A stretch of DNA of 64,000 bases from Hymenobacter jeollabukensis (GTDB lineage Bacteria; Bacteroidota; Bacteroidia; Cytophagales; Hymenobacteraceae): positions 248,001-312,000 of the forward strand of contig NZ_VAJM01000008.1 of NCBI RefSeq assembly GCF_005771675.1, read 5' to 3'. Below the pieces are notes generated by a model, which was given only the letters and a program-made list of their open reading frames with translations, was not told the origin of the DNA and did no database searches. The stretch's first letter is position 1. Each line of letters opens with the position of its first letter. Below, piece after piece: positions 9,004 through 16,319 of this stretch. Position numbers and translations under genes: made by a program.

Positions 9004-10053
9004 TCAGGCCGCCGCGGGCACCGGCCGGGCCGCCATGCGCTGGCCCACGCGCTGGGCAATGATGCTGGCCAGGATGATCTGCAGGGCGTGGTAGAGCATC
9101 AGCGGCAGCAGCAGCGCGCCCGAGGCCACGGTGCCGGCGAAGAGAATCTTGGCCAGCACCGAGCCGTGGACCAGGGACTTTTTGGAACCGCAGAACACGG
9201 CCGTAACCTGATCTTCGGCGGCGAAGCCGAGCAGGCGGCTGACCAGCGTAATCAGCCCCAGCACGGCCAGGAACAGCGCCACCATGCCGGCGGCCAGGCC
9301 CAGCAGGTCGGCCCAGCTGTAGTCGCGGAACACGTTGCGGGCGAAGGACTCGCAGAACGAGGTGTAGACCAGCACCAGGATAATGCACTGGTCGAATTTG
9401 CGCAGCTGGCCCTTGCGGGCCTCGGCCCAGGCCCCGAAGCGGCGGTGCAGCAGCAAACCCAGGCCCACCGGCGCCACCACCTGCAGCACCAGATCGAGCA
9501 CCAGGGGCCCCAGGTGGCCGCCGCCGGCCGCGCCGGTGTTCAGAATCAGACTCACCCAGAGCGGCGTCATAATCAGGCCGATGAGGCTGGAAATGCTGGC
9601 GTTGAAGATGGCCGCCGGCAGGTTGCCGCCCGCCACCGAAACCATCACCACCGAGGTGGACACCGTGCTGGGCACCGTGCAGAGGTAGAAAATGCTGCTC
9701 CACAGCGTCACGCTCTGCGCATCGGTGCCGAACAGCGGGCGGATGGCCAGCCCAATGAGCGGAAACAGCAGAAACGTGCTGGCCTGCACCAGCAGGTGCA
9801 GGCGCCAGTTGCGCATACCGGTGCGCAGGCTTTCGGGGCTCAGGCGCAGGCCGTAAAAGAAAAACACCAGCGCCACGCCGAAGGTCAGCAGCCGGTCCCA
9901 GGGCACCGGGCTGGCTTCGCTGCCGATGCCGGGGCGCAGGTAGGCGAGGGTGACAGCCAGGATCAGGCCGAGGAGAAACCAGTCGATGCCGACGCGGCCG
10001 AGGAGGGCCACGAGGCGGTTGGGGGAAGCCGCAGGGGCGGAGGATTGGGGCAT
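9004..10053 (-). CDS. SBF-like (bile acid:sodium symporter family) transporter, RCH1/YfeH-like
   Basis: 349 residues with about ten membrane helices and the family's central segment (STSVVMVSVAGGNLPAAIFNAS) plus FCGSKKSLVHG near the end, typical of PF13593 proteins such as YfeH and yeast Rch1. Characterised fungal members influence calcium uptake; bacterial substrates are mostly unknown. The ATG at 10053 is preferred; the frame is open to 10206, but the extra 51 residues are not membrane-like. Single gene between convergent and divergent neighbours. Confidence 0.88.
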   Translation of the reverse strand: MPQSSAPAASPNRLVALLGRVGIDWFLLGLILAVTLAYLRPGIGSEASPVPWDRLLTFGVALVFFFYGLRLSPESLRTGMRNWRLHLLVQASTFLLFPLIGLAIRPLFGTDAQSVTLWSSIFYLCTVPSTVSTSVVMVSVAGGNLPAAIFNASISSLIGLIMTPLWVSLILNTGAAGGGHLGPLVLDLVLQVVAPVGLGLLLHRRFGAWAEARKGQLRKFDQCIILVLVYTSFCESFARNVFRDYSWADLLGLAAGMVALFLAVLGLITLVSRLLGFAAEDQVTAVFCGSKKSLVHGSVLAKILFAGTVASGALLLPLMLYHALQIILASIIAQRVGQRMAARPVPAAA

Positions 10054-10353
10054 AGAAAGCGAAATGGCCGAGAAGCGGGCCGGTAAGCACATACGGGCCG
10101 CCCCGGCAAGGGGCGGTCCGGCCGGTGCCTGGAGCACCGAAACAGTAGGAATGACCAGCAGCGCCCCGCTTTTGTTTGGGCCAGCGGCCATTTCAGCGGC
10201 ATTCAATCACGCGCTGCAGCTGTCCGCTGGTCAGGAACGAGCATCGAAAGCGGTTGCCACGGGCATCAAATGCCCGACGCGCAGCAGCAGAATCAAGCAC
10301 ATCAGGCAGCGCAACAGCACAAGATCAGAGCGACAACAGCGGCATTCTGGTGA
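10054..10353. other. Intergenic stretch without recognisable gene
   Basis: About 300 bp between two minus-strand genes. It should hold the promoter of the SBF transporter. No convincing ORF, tRNA or terminator is visible; frames crossing it are low-complexity. Confidence 0.4.
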
Positions 10354-10614
10354 CTACACCATCTGCCCCGTCAGGCGCAGCACCAGCAGCCCCAGCGTTA
10401 GCAGCATCAGGGCGCCGGCCAGCAGCGTGGCCCAGCGCGGCCGCCCCGGCGTGGCCGGAAAGCGGCCCAGCACCCAGAAAATGACCACCAGGGCGGCGAA
10501 GATGACCAGGCGCGACCAGGTAGCACCGTTGACCACCCCCAGGCCCAGCGCCACGGCCGAAGCCAGCGCCGCCAGCCAATAGAGAAAACCGGTAGAAGGA
10601 GCAGGACGAGGCAT
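10354..10614 (-). CDS. Small membrane protein, unknown function
   Basis: 86 residues with three predicted membrane helices (FLYWLAALASAVALGLGVV, RLVIFAALVVIFWVLG, WATLLAGALMLLTLGLLVLRL) joined by short Arg-rich loops. No domain recognised. TTTCTTTG at 10619-10626 resembles the -7 box and lies only 4 nt upstream of the ATG. It is a single gene, divergent from the TSUP gene across a tandem repeat. Confidence 0.6.
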   Translation of the reverse strand: MPRPAPSTGFLYWLAALASAVALGLGVVNGATWSRLVIFAALVVIFWVLGRFPATPGRPRWATLLAGALMLLTLGLLVLRLTGQMV

Positions 10615-10675
10615 CGGGCAAAGAAAGCAGAGAAAACCGCAGCGAAAGAAACCAGCGTCACCACAGTCAGTACGT

Positions 10676-10733
10676 CCTAATCACCTAATCACCTAATCAC
10701 CTAATCACCTAATCACCTAATCACCTAATCACC
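10676..10733. repeat. Tandem repeat of 8-nt unit cctaatca, 7 copies
   Basis: Seven perfect consecutive copies of cctaatca (10676-10731) followed by a partial unit. It lies between divergent genes, so copy-number change could alter promoter spacing of the TSUP gene starting at 10761. Confidence 0.95.
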
Positions 10734-10760
10734 GCCCTGAACCTATCTTCGCCGCCTCTT

Positions 10761-11540
10761 ATGGAGTTTCTTGACGCGACGCTGGCGCTGCTGTGCGCTT
10801 TTGCCTTCCTGGCCGGGTTTGTGGATTCGATAGTGGGCGGCGGCGGGCTGATTCAGCTGCCGGCCATGCTGCTGCTGCTCCCGGGTGTGCCGGTGCCCAC
10901 GGTGCTCGGCACCGGCAAGGTATCGTCGGCGGCGGGCACGGCGGTGGCGCTGCGGCGCTACGCGGGGCAGGTGCCGGTGCGCTGGCGGGCGGTGGGGGCG
11001 GCGGCCGTCACGGCGGGCGTGTTTTCGTTTCTGGGCGCGCGGGCGGTGAGCCTGCTGCCCGCCGAGCTGCTGCGGCCCTTGGTGCTCGGGCTGCTGGTGG
11101 TCATTGCCATCTACACCTTCTGGCGCAAGGACTTCGGCGCCATTCACGCCCCGCGCCTGTCCGAGCAAAAGGAGCCGCTCTACGGCGTGGCCGTGGGCCT
11201 GGTCATTGGCTTCTACGACGGCTTTTTCGGGCCCGGCACCGGCTCGTTTCTGCTCTTTGCCTTTGTGGGCCTGTTCGGCTACGACTTCCTCAGCGCTTCG
11301 GCCTCGTCGAAAGTCGTGAACCTGGCCACCAACCTTACCAGCCTGGCCTATTTCGCCTACACCGGCCACATTCTCTGGCACGTGGCCCTGCCCATGGCCG
11401 CCTGCAACATGCTCGGCTCGGCCCTGGGCGCCCGCCTGGCCCTCCGGCAGGGCGTGGGCTTCGTGCGGGTGCTGTTCCTGGTGGTGGTCTGCGCCATCAT
11501 CCTGAAGCTGGGCTGGGAAACGTTCAAGCCCCTGCCGTAG
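10761..11540 (+). CDS. TSUP-family anion permease (TauE/SafE)
   Basis: 259 residues, eight membrane helices in two similar halves, each with the family's signature near its start: GFVDSIVGGGG and GFYDGFFGPGTG. Family members export or import sulfite, sulfonates or other organosulfur anions; the substrate here cannot be told. A TATCTTCG box lies at 10744-10751, just after the tandem repeat. The next gene follows 42 bp downstream on the same strand. Confidence 0.9.
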   Translation: MEFLDATLALLCAFAFLAGFVDSIVGGGGLIQLPAMLLLLPGVPVPTVLGTGKVSSAAGTAVALRRYAGQVPVRWRAVGAAAVTAGVFSFLGARAVSLLPAELLRPLVLGLLVVIAIYTFWRKDFGAIHAPRLSEQKEPLYGVAVGLVIGFYDGFFGPGTGSFLLFAFVGLFGYDFLSASASSKVVNLATNLTSLAYFAYTGHILWHVALPMAACNMLGSALGARLALRQGVGFVRVLFLVVVCAIILKLGWETFKPLP

Positions 11541-11582
11541 CTCCCGTTCCAGCCTTTCTTACCTCGCTGCACCCCGATCCGC

Positions 11583-12002
11583 ATGGCCCTCTGGCACGTT
11601 TCCGCCCGCAACAACTCCGGGCTGCGCCTCTGGCGCACCGGGCGCTACGCGTTTCGGGTAGTCGAGGCGGGGGCGCCGGCCGACCTGCTGACCAACTACG
11701 ACTACGTGCTCGTCCACCGCAAATATGAAGGCGCCTTGCGCAGTACCGGTGCTCAGCTACAGCTCACGCCGGTGGTCGTTACCGACGAGGTGCGTGGGCT
11801 GGTGTGGCGGCACTACCTCGAAGCGGCCATCCGGCACGAAGCTACCGGCGAGGAAATCTGGCAGTCGACCGCGCCCGGGCCGCTCATCCGCCGCATGGGG
11901 CCCGAAAACGACGTGTTCGTGTCGGAGGCGCTGAAAACCCTGCTGCAGCTCGTCGACGGGCAGCGGCTATGGTTTAGCTACGGGCTGTCGTGGTTTGCGT
12001 GA
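11583..12002 (+). CDS. Hypothetical protein
   Basis: 139 residues, soluble, no signal peptide and no domain that I recognise. It is rich in aromatic residues and Leu (RLWRTGRYAFRVVEAG, YDYVLVHRKYEGAL) with a mixed alpha/beta look. It lies 42 bp after the TSUP permease on the same strand and converges on a HAD phosphatase, so it may be co-transcribed with the permease. Codon use matches the neighbours. Confidence 0.6.
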   Translation: MALWHVSARNNSGLRLWRTGRYAFRVVEAGAPADLLTNYDYVLVHRKYEGALRSTGAQLQLTPVVVTDEVRGLVWRHYLEAAIRHEATGEEIWQSTAPGPLIRRMGPENDVFVSEALKTLLQLVDGQRLWFSYGLSWFA

Positions 12003-12023
12003 TGCGGGCAGCCCGCGGCGGGG

Positions 12024-12653
12024 CTACAGCAGCCGCTGCAAGTCGCTGAGCTGCTCGATGCGGGCCTCAAACGCGGGCACTTCGCCGAAGCCATAGGCCG
12101 CGAAGACGAACGGAATATCGTTGGCGCGGGCGGCGAGGTAGTCGCCCTCGGTGTCGCCCACGTAGGCGGGGCTGCCGAGGCCGAAGTGGCGGATGACGGC
12201 CCGCACGTTGTCGGCCTTGGGCTGCTGCCGGGCCCCGAAGCAGGTGTGGCCCTCGAAGTAGCGCCCCGTCTGGGTATGGGCCAGAAAGGCCTCGATGTAG
12301 CCCTGTTGGCAGTTGCTGACGATGAACAGCCGGTACTTCGCGGCCAGATACTCCAGCGTGGCTTGCAGCTGCGGGTACGGCTCGCCGCCCTGCTGCCGGG
12401 CGCTGAGCAATTCCTCGCGGGCGCAGATGTGGCGGAATTCCTCGCGCTGCTCGGCCGTCAGGTACGGAAACAGCCGCTCGTACACCACCGGGTAGGGCTG
12501 GCCCGTGACGGCCTGCACGGCCTCCTCCGTGATGTCGCTGTGCACGTAGCTGACGCGCTTTTGGGCCTGGCGGAAGCCCTGCGTAACGGTGGCCGAGGCA
12601 TCCCAGAGCGTACCGTCGAGGTCGAAAATGAGGCTGTCGATTTCTAGCTGCAT
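12024..12653 (-). CDS. HAD-family hydrolase (phosphoglycolate phosphatase-like)
   Basis: 209 residues with all four HAD motifs: I (FDLDGTLWDA, nucleophile Asp11), II (IVSNCQ), III (Lys in QPKADN) and IV (GDTEGDY). The helical cap between motifs I and II marks subfamily I, as in phosphoglycolate phosphatase and related enzymes. Substrate unassigned. The ATG at 12653 puts motif I at the expected position; upstream ATGs at 12677 and 12827 give non-conserved extensions. It converges on the hypothetical gene ending at 12002. Confidence 0.87.
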   Translation of the reverse strand: MQLEIDSLIFDLDGTLWDASATVTQGFRQAQKRVSYVHSDITEEAVQAVTGQPYPVVYERLFPYLTAEQREEFRHICAREELLSARQQGGEPYPQLQATLEYLAAKYRLFIVSNCQQGYIEAFLAHTQTGRYFEGHTCFGARQQPKADNVRAVIRHFGLGSPAYVGDTEGDYLAARANDIPFVFAAYGFGEVPAFEARIEQLSDLQRLL

Positions 12654-12809
12654 AAGGGTGGAAACTAGGTGCAACATGAGCCGGGTGGCGCCGGCCGTTC
12701 CAAGGGGCAACTTCCTGAATACGCGCTTTGTTGCCGGACGGCCGGTTTTGGGCCGGCGGGGCTGTGCCCGCACGACCTGCTGACCAAGCATTGCCCCGGC
12801 CCAAAAAAA

Positions 12810-12845
12810 AGCAGCGGGCTGCCCCAAAAAGGACAGCCCGCCGCT
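12810..12845 (-). terminator. Intrinsic terminator of the TPR gene
   Basis: 12-bp stem (12810-12821 with 12834-12845, one mismatch) followed on the minus strand by a run of Ts, 24 bp after the stop codon at 12869. Confidence 0.75.
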
Positions 12846-12868
12846 TACGAATTCAGTTTGAGGGCCGG

Positions 12869-13420
12869 TCAGCGCACGGCCATGCTGTACTTGTTGGCCA
12901 GCTCGGTGTACCGGGCGGCTTCCTCGGGCTTGCCCTGGCTGGTGTAGGCCTTGGCCATACCGGCGCAGGCCTGCCCGTTCTTCTTGTAGCGGCCCAGGGC
13001 TAGGTCGTAGTAGCTGATGGCGCGGGCGGGGTTGGCTTCGGCCATAGCCTTGTCGCCCTTCAGCACGTAATAATCCGACCAGTCGCGCGGGGTGAGGTCT
13101 TTCAGCGCAAACACCACCGGCGCGGTAAAGCGGGCCGACTGTTCGCTGCGCCGGGCCAGCGCCAGGGCGGTGGGCGGTATCAGCAGGGTGGTCGGGTCGT
13201 TGACGGCCTGCACCGCCAGCGCGTCGAGGCCGTAGCCCAGGCCCTGCAGTACCCGCGTCGAGTCGGGCATGACGCGGCCCTGCCGGTCCAGGGCGTAGCT
13301 GATCTGCACCTTCCCCTCGATCTGCCGGTCAATGGCCTCGAAGGTGTAGTGCTTGCCGATGTTCTGAGCCCGTCCCGCGACGGAACTCAGCAATAACATG
13401 CCCAATAGTGCCAGTCGCAT
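12869..13420 (-). CDS. Exported TonB-C-like / TPR protein
   Basis: 183 residues with a signal peptide (LALLGMLLLSSVAGRAQ). Residues about 25-75 (GKVQISYALDRQGRV, LDALAVQAVND) resemble the C-terminal TonB fold, and the rest holds a TPR-like helical pair (ANPARAISYYDLALGRYKKN, CAGMAKAYTSQGKPEEAARY). It probably acts as a periplasmic interaction protein. No enzymatic motif. An intrinsic terminator follows. Confidence 0.65.
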   Translation of the reverse strand: MRLALLGMLLLSSVAGRAQNIGKHYTFEAIDRQIEGKVQISYALDRQGRVMPDSTRVLQGLGYGLDALAVQAVNDPTTLLIPPTALALARRSEQSARFTAPVVFALKDLTPRDWSDYYVLKGDKAMAEANPARAISYYDLALGRYKKNGQACAGMAKAYTSQGKPEEAARYTELANKYSMAVR

Positions 13421-13516
13421 ACGCCCGAGGATTTTTGGTGGAACGGAAGAAGGTGAGTGAATACTCAGTTCTTCTTCAATATACGAAAATTCCTATCGGA
13501 CGCAACTGCCCGGGGC

Positions 13517-13993
13517 TTATTCCTCGCCGCGGCCGGGCGGCAGGCCGGGCACGGCGTTGCCCTGGTTGCCCTGCACGTTGGGCACGCCCATTTTCTTTTC
13601 GCGAGCCTGCTGGTACTTGTTGAACTGCGCGGGCGTCAGCACGTCCTTCAGCAGGGTCAGCCGCGAGCCGCCGATGTCGTCGATAACCGAGTTGAGCTTG
13701 CGCAGATCCTGGCGGTACTGCATGCGGGCCACTTCCACCTGCCGGATGCTGCGCTGGTTGATCTGCAGCACTTTCTCTTCCTGTAGGGGCGTCAGGCCCA
13801 GGGCCTGCTTCAGGTTCTGGGTCAGGGTCTTGGCCTGCGCTTCGATCTTGGCATCGTCGATTTGCGCGGCCGGCGCCGGGGCCGCCGGGGCGGTGGTCTT
13901 CGTCTTGGTCTTGACGGTCGTCGTCTGGGCCCAGGCGGCGGGGGCGGCCAGCAGCAGGGCGGCGAGTAGCAGGAAACGGGGGGAAGTACGCAT
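13517..13993 (-). CDS. Exported Spy/CpxP-like helical protein
   Basis: 158 residues. It has a signal peptide ending AWAQ, then a Thr/Lys/Ala/Pro-rich linker and a helical region with LGLTPLQEEKVLQINQ and VLTPAQFNKYQQ. Two LTPxQ-type segments are typical of Spy/CpxP-like and heavy-metal-resistance periplasmic proteins of Bacteroidota. It may bind unfolded proteins or metals; this is inference. The ATG at 13993 or the one at 14005 could be used. It is divergent from the SDR gene. Confidence 0.68.
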   Translation of the reverse strand: MRTSPRFLLLAALLLAAPAAWAQTTTVKTKTKTTAPAAPAPAAQIDDAKIEAQAKTLTQNLKQALGLTPLQEEKVLQINQRSIRQVEVARMQYRQDLRKLNSVIDDIGGSRLTLLKDVLTPAQFNKYQQAREKKMGVPNVQGNQGNAVPGLPPGRGEE

Positions 13994-14172
13994 GGGATTC
14001 GGCATCAGCGGTAGCGCCGCTCGGGCGGCACGGGCGAGTCGGGGACACGAAAATAGCGTGCCAACCCGCTCGGTGATGCCCTAACGCCGCCGACGCCCGG
14101 AATATTCCCCGATTCGGCGGCATTTCACGGCCGGGGCGCAACCTTTCGGGCGCGGGCCTCATAGAAAGCAGC

Positions 14173-15228
14173 ATGAAGCAAGCATCCTCCCGTTCCACCT
14201 GGCTGAAGGCCGCCGGCATCGGCGCCGCCGTGGCCGCCGCCGCGCTCTGGGCCAACCGCCGCGGCTCCTACGACCTGCGCGGCCGCGTCGTGCTCATCAC
14301 CGGCGGCTCGCGCGGCCTCGGGCTGGTGCTGGCCCGGCAGGCCGCCGCTGAGGGCGCCAAAGTCGCCATCTGCGCCCGCGACGCCGACGAGCTGGAGCGC
14401 GCCCGCCAGGAAGTGGTCGACAGCGGTGCCGCGCAGGTGCTCACCTTCGTGCGCGACCTGGCCGACGAAACCGCCGTGCGCACCCTCGTCAGCGAAGTGC
14501 GCCAGCAGCTCGGCCCCATCGACGTGCTCATCAACAACGCGGGCATCATCACCGGCGGCCCGCTAGAGCACATGGACGTGCGCGACTATCAGGAAACCAT
14601 GGACATCCATTTCTGGGCCGCCCTGCACGCCATGTACGCGGTGCTGCCCGAGATGAAAAAGCGCCGCGAGGGCCGCATCATCAACATTGCCTCGGTGGGC
14701 GGGAAGGTATCGGTGCCGCACCTGGCGCCCTACTGCGCCAGCAAATTCGCCTTGGTGGGCCTCTCCGAGGGTTTTCGGGCCGAGCTGCTGCGCTACGGCG
14801 TGTACGTCACCACGGTATGCCCGGGGCTGATGCGCACCGGCTCGGCCCGGCACGCGGTGGTGAAGGGCCAGCACCTGCTGGAATTCGCCTGGTTTATGCT
14901 CTCCGACTCCTTGCCAGCCCTCACCGTCAGCGCCGAGTACGCCGCCCGGCAGATCTGGAACGCCGCCCGCCGCGGCGACGCCGAGCTGATTCTGGGTGTG
15001 CCCGCCAAGCTGATTTCGCTGCTGCACGGCGTGGCGCCCGGCTCGGTGGCCAACCTGATGAGCTGGGTGAACCGCACCCTGCCCGACGCCACCGGGCCCG
15101 CCGGCGACGTGCGCCGCCGCGGCTTCGAAAGCGAGTCGGAGGTGACGGACTCGTGGCTGACGGGCCTTACCCGCCAGGCCGAGCGCGACAACAACCAGTT
15201 GAACAACCACCCGCCGTACCCGGCCTAA
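14173..15228 (+). CDS. SDR-family oxidoreductase with N-terminal membrane anchor
   Basis: 351 residues. A hydrophobic N-terminus (AAGIGAAVAAAALWA) precedes a classical short-chain dehydrogenase domain: cofactor motif GGSRGLG (44-50), NNAG (121-124), and catalytic Ser174, Tyr187 and Lys191 (YCASK). An Arg after the Gly-rich loop and CARD at the end of the second strand fit NADP(H) preference. A C-terminal extension of about 100 residues follows. Substrate unknown; anchored SDRs often act on lipids. It is followed by the attenuator of the hydroxylase gene. Confidence 0.9.
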   Translation: MKQASSRSTWLKAAGIGAAVAAAALWANRRGSYDLRGRVVLITGGSRGLGLVLARQAAAEGAKVAICARDADELERARQEVVDSGAAQVLTFVRDLADETAVRTLVSEVRQQLGPIDVLINNAGIITGGPLEHMDVRDYQETMDIHFWAALHAMYAVLPEMKKRREGRIINIASVGGKVSVPHLAPYCASKFALVGLSEGFRAELLRYGVYVTTVCPGLMRTGSARHAVVKGQHLLEFAWFMLSDSLPALTVSAEYAARQIWNAARRGDAELILGVPAKLISLLHGVAPGSVANLMSWVNRTLPDATGPAGDVRRRGFESESEVTDSWLTGLTRQAERDNNQLNNHPPYPA

Positions 15229-15287
15229 CAGGGGAATTGGCGGCGGCAGCCGCACCGCATCAACTCCCGGGTTCCAGAATTTCCTTG

Positions 15288-15295
15288 CATCTTTG
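15288..15295 (+). promoter_or_regulatory. -7 promoter box of the leader-phhA transcript
   Basis: CATCTTTG, one mismatch from TAnnTTTG, 4 nt before the leader ORF ATG at 15300. The start site would fall at or next to the leader start codon. Confidence 0.5.
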
Positions 15296-15299
15296 TGCC

Positions 15300-15401
15300 A
15301 TGCTCACCCGCTTTTCGTCGCGCTATTATTACCGCTCCTGCCAGCCCACCGGCTTCGGCAGTGGTCGTGTATGCGCGACGGCACCCGAGCAGACGACGTA
15401 A
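15300..15401 (+). CDS. Leader peptide of phenylalanine hydroxylase, 3 consecutive Tyr codons
   Basis: 33-codon ORF beginning MLTRFSSRYYYRSC, with Tyr codons 9-11 (tat tat tac, 15324-15332) and Phe codons 5 and 19. It starts right after a -7 box, ends 28 nt before a perfect intrinsic terminator, and lies directly upstream of the gene that makes tyrosine from phenylalanine. These are the parts of a classical translation-coupled attenuator. Ribosome stalling at the Tyr codons when Tyr-tRNA is scarce would be expected to prevent termination. The peptide itself probably has no other function. Inference from layout; no experimental support is known to me. Confidence 0.65.
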   Translation: MLTRFSSRYYYRSCQPTGFGSGRVCATAPEQTT

Positions 15402-15429
15402 CGTCGCCGCCAGGAACCGCTTCATACCC

Positions 15430-15467
15430 GCCCCTCTCCGATAGCCGGAGAGGGGCTTTTTGTTTTT
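15430..15467 (+). terminator. Attenuator terminator upstream of phhA
   Basis: Perfect 11-bp GC-rich stem (15430-15440 with 15446-15456), 5-nt loop, then TTTTTGTTTTT. It lies 24 bp before the hydroxylase ATG and after the leader ORF, so it can only act on the phhA transcript. A candidate competing helix is 15363-15373 with 15423-15433 (9 of 11 pairs), which would take up the first bases of the terminator arm. Confidence 0.85.
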
Positions 15468-15491
15468 CACCCCTTCCAAATCATCCGAGCC

Positions 15492-16235
15492 ATGACCCTG
15501 CTCCAACAACACTACGATCAGTACACCGCCGAGGACCGCCACGTGTGGCAGCTGCTCTTCGAACGCCAGTTGCAAGCCCTGCCCGGCCGCGCCGCTCCCG
15601 AGTTTATGGAGGGCCTGGCCCGCATCGGCTTCACCGCCGACCAGATTCCGGATTTCCGCCAGACCAACCAGGTGCTGCGCCGCCTCACCGGCTGGGAGCT
15701 GGTGGCCGTGCCCGGCATCGTCGACGACGCGGTGTTTTTCGGGCTGCTGGCGGCCCGGCAGTTTCCGGCTACCACCTGGCTGCGCAAGCTCGCCGAGCTG
15801 GACTACCTGGAAGAGCCCGACATGTTCCACGACGTGTTCGGCCACGTGCCCTTGCTCACCAACCCGGCGTTTGCGCGCTTTCTGCACCAGCTCGGCCACA
15901 TCGGCCTGCGCCACGCCGCCGACCCGGCCGCCGTGGAGCTGCTGTCCCGGCTCTACTGGTTTACGGTGGAGTTCGGCCTGATTCGCGACGCGGGCAGCGG
16001 CGCGGCGCGCATCTACGGGGCGGGCATCCTCTCCTCGGCCGGTGAAACGCGCTACAGCCTCGGCCCCGAGCCCCGGCGGCACTCGTTTGCGGTTGAAAAC
16101 GTGCTCGACACGGCCTTCCGCAAGGACGTGTTCCAGACCGACTACTTCGTGCTCGATTCGCTCGACCAACTGTTCGATACCCTGCCCGAGGTGCAGCGCC
16201 AGCTGCGCGCGGTTTCGATAGGAGTGGAGGTCTGA
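15492..16235 (+). CDS. phhA: Phenylalanine 4-monooxygenase
   Basis: 247 residues, the size of bacterial monodomain phenylalanine hydroxylases. It oxidises L-Phe to L-Tyr with O2 and a tetrahydropterin. The non-heme iron ligands are visible: His113 and His118 in MFHDVFGHVP and Glu160 in YWFTVEFGL. The pterin/Phe pocket segment around YGAGILSS is also present. No regulatory ACT domain is present; control may be at transcription through the Tyr-codon leader immediately upstream. No pterin carbinolamine dehydratase gene is nearby. Confidence 0.96.
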   Translation: MTLLQQHYDQYTAEDRHVWQLLFERQLQALPGRAAPEFMEGLARIGFTADQIPDFRQTNQVLRRLTGWELVAVPGIVDDAVFFGLLAARQFPATTWLRKLAELDYLEEPDMFHDVFGHVPLLTNPAFARFLHQLGHIGLRHAADPAAVELLSRLYWFTVEFGLIRDAGSGAARIYGAGILSSAGETRYSLGPEPRRHSFAVENVLDTAFRKDVFQTDYFVLDSLDQLFDTLPEVQRQLRAVSIGVEV

Positions 16236-16319
16236 CGAAGCTGCAAGCGCTCCGCTTGGTTGCCGGGCGGAGCGCGGGTTGCTCGGGCGAGTTACGGCCG
16301 GCTGCCTATCTTGCCCGCC

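Noticed and set aside
7825-10086. 753-residue open frame on the plus strand across the T9SS and SBF genes
   Set aside because: Low-complexity His/Gln/Gly/Arg composition and two well-supported minus-strand genes cover it.
10676-10733. Considered as CRISPR-like repeats
   Set aside because: Units are 8 nt, contiguous and without spacers; it is a simple tandem repeat.
11583-12002. Treating the hypothetical gene as part of the TSUP protein by frameshift
   Set aside because: The TSUP protein is complete at 259 residues with all helices, and the downstream ORF has its own ATG.
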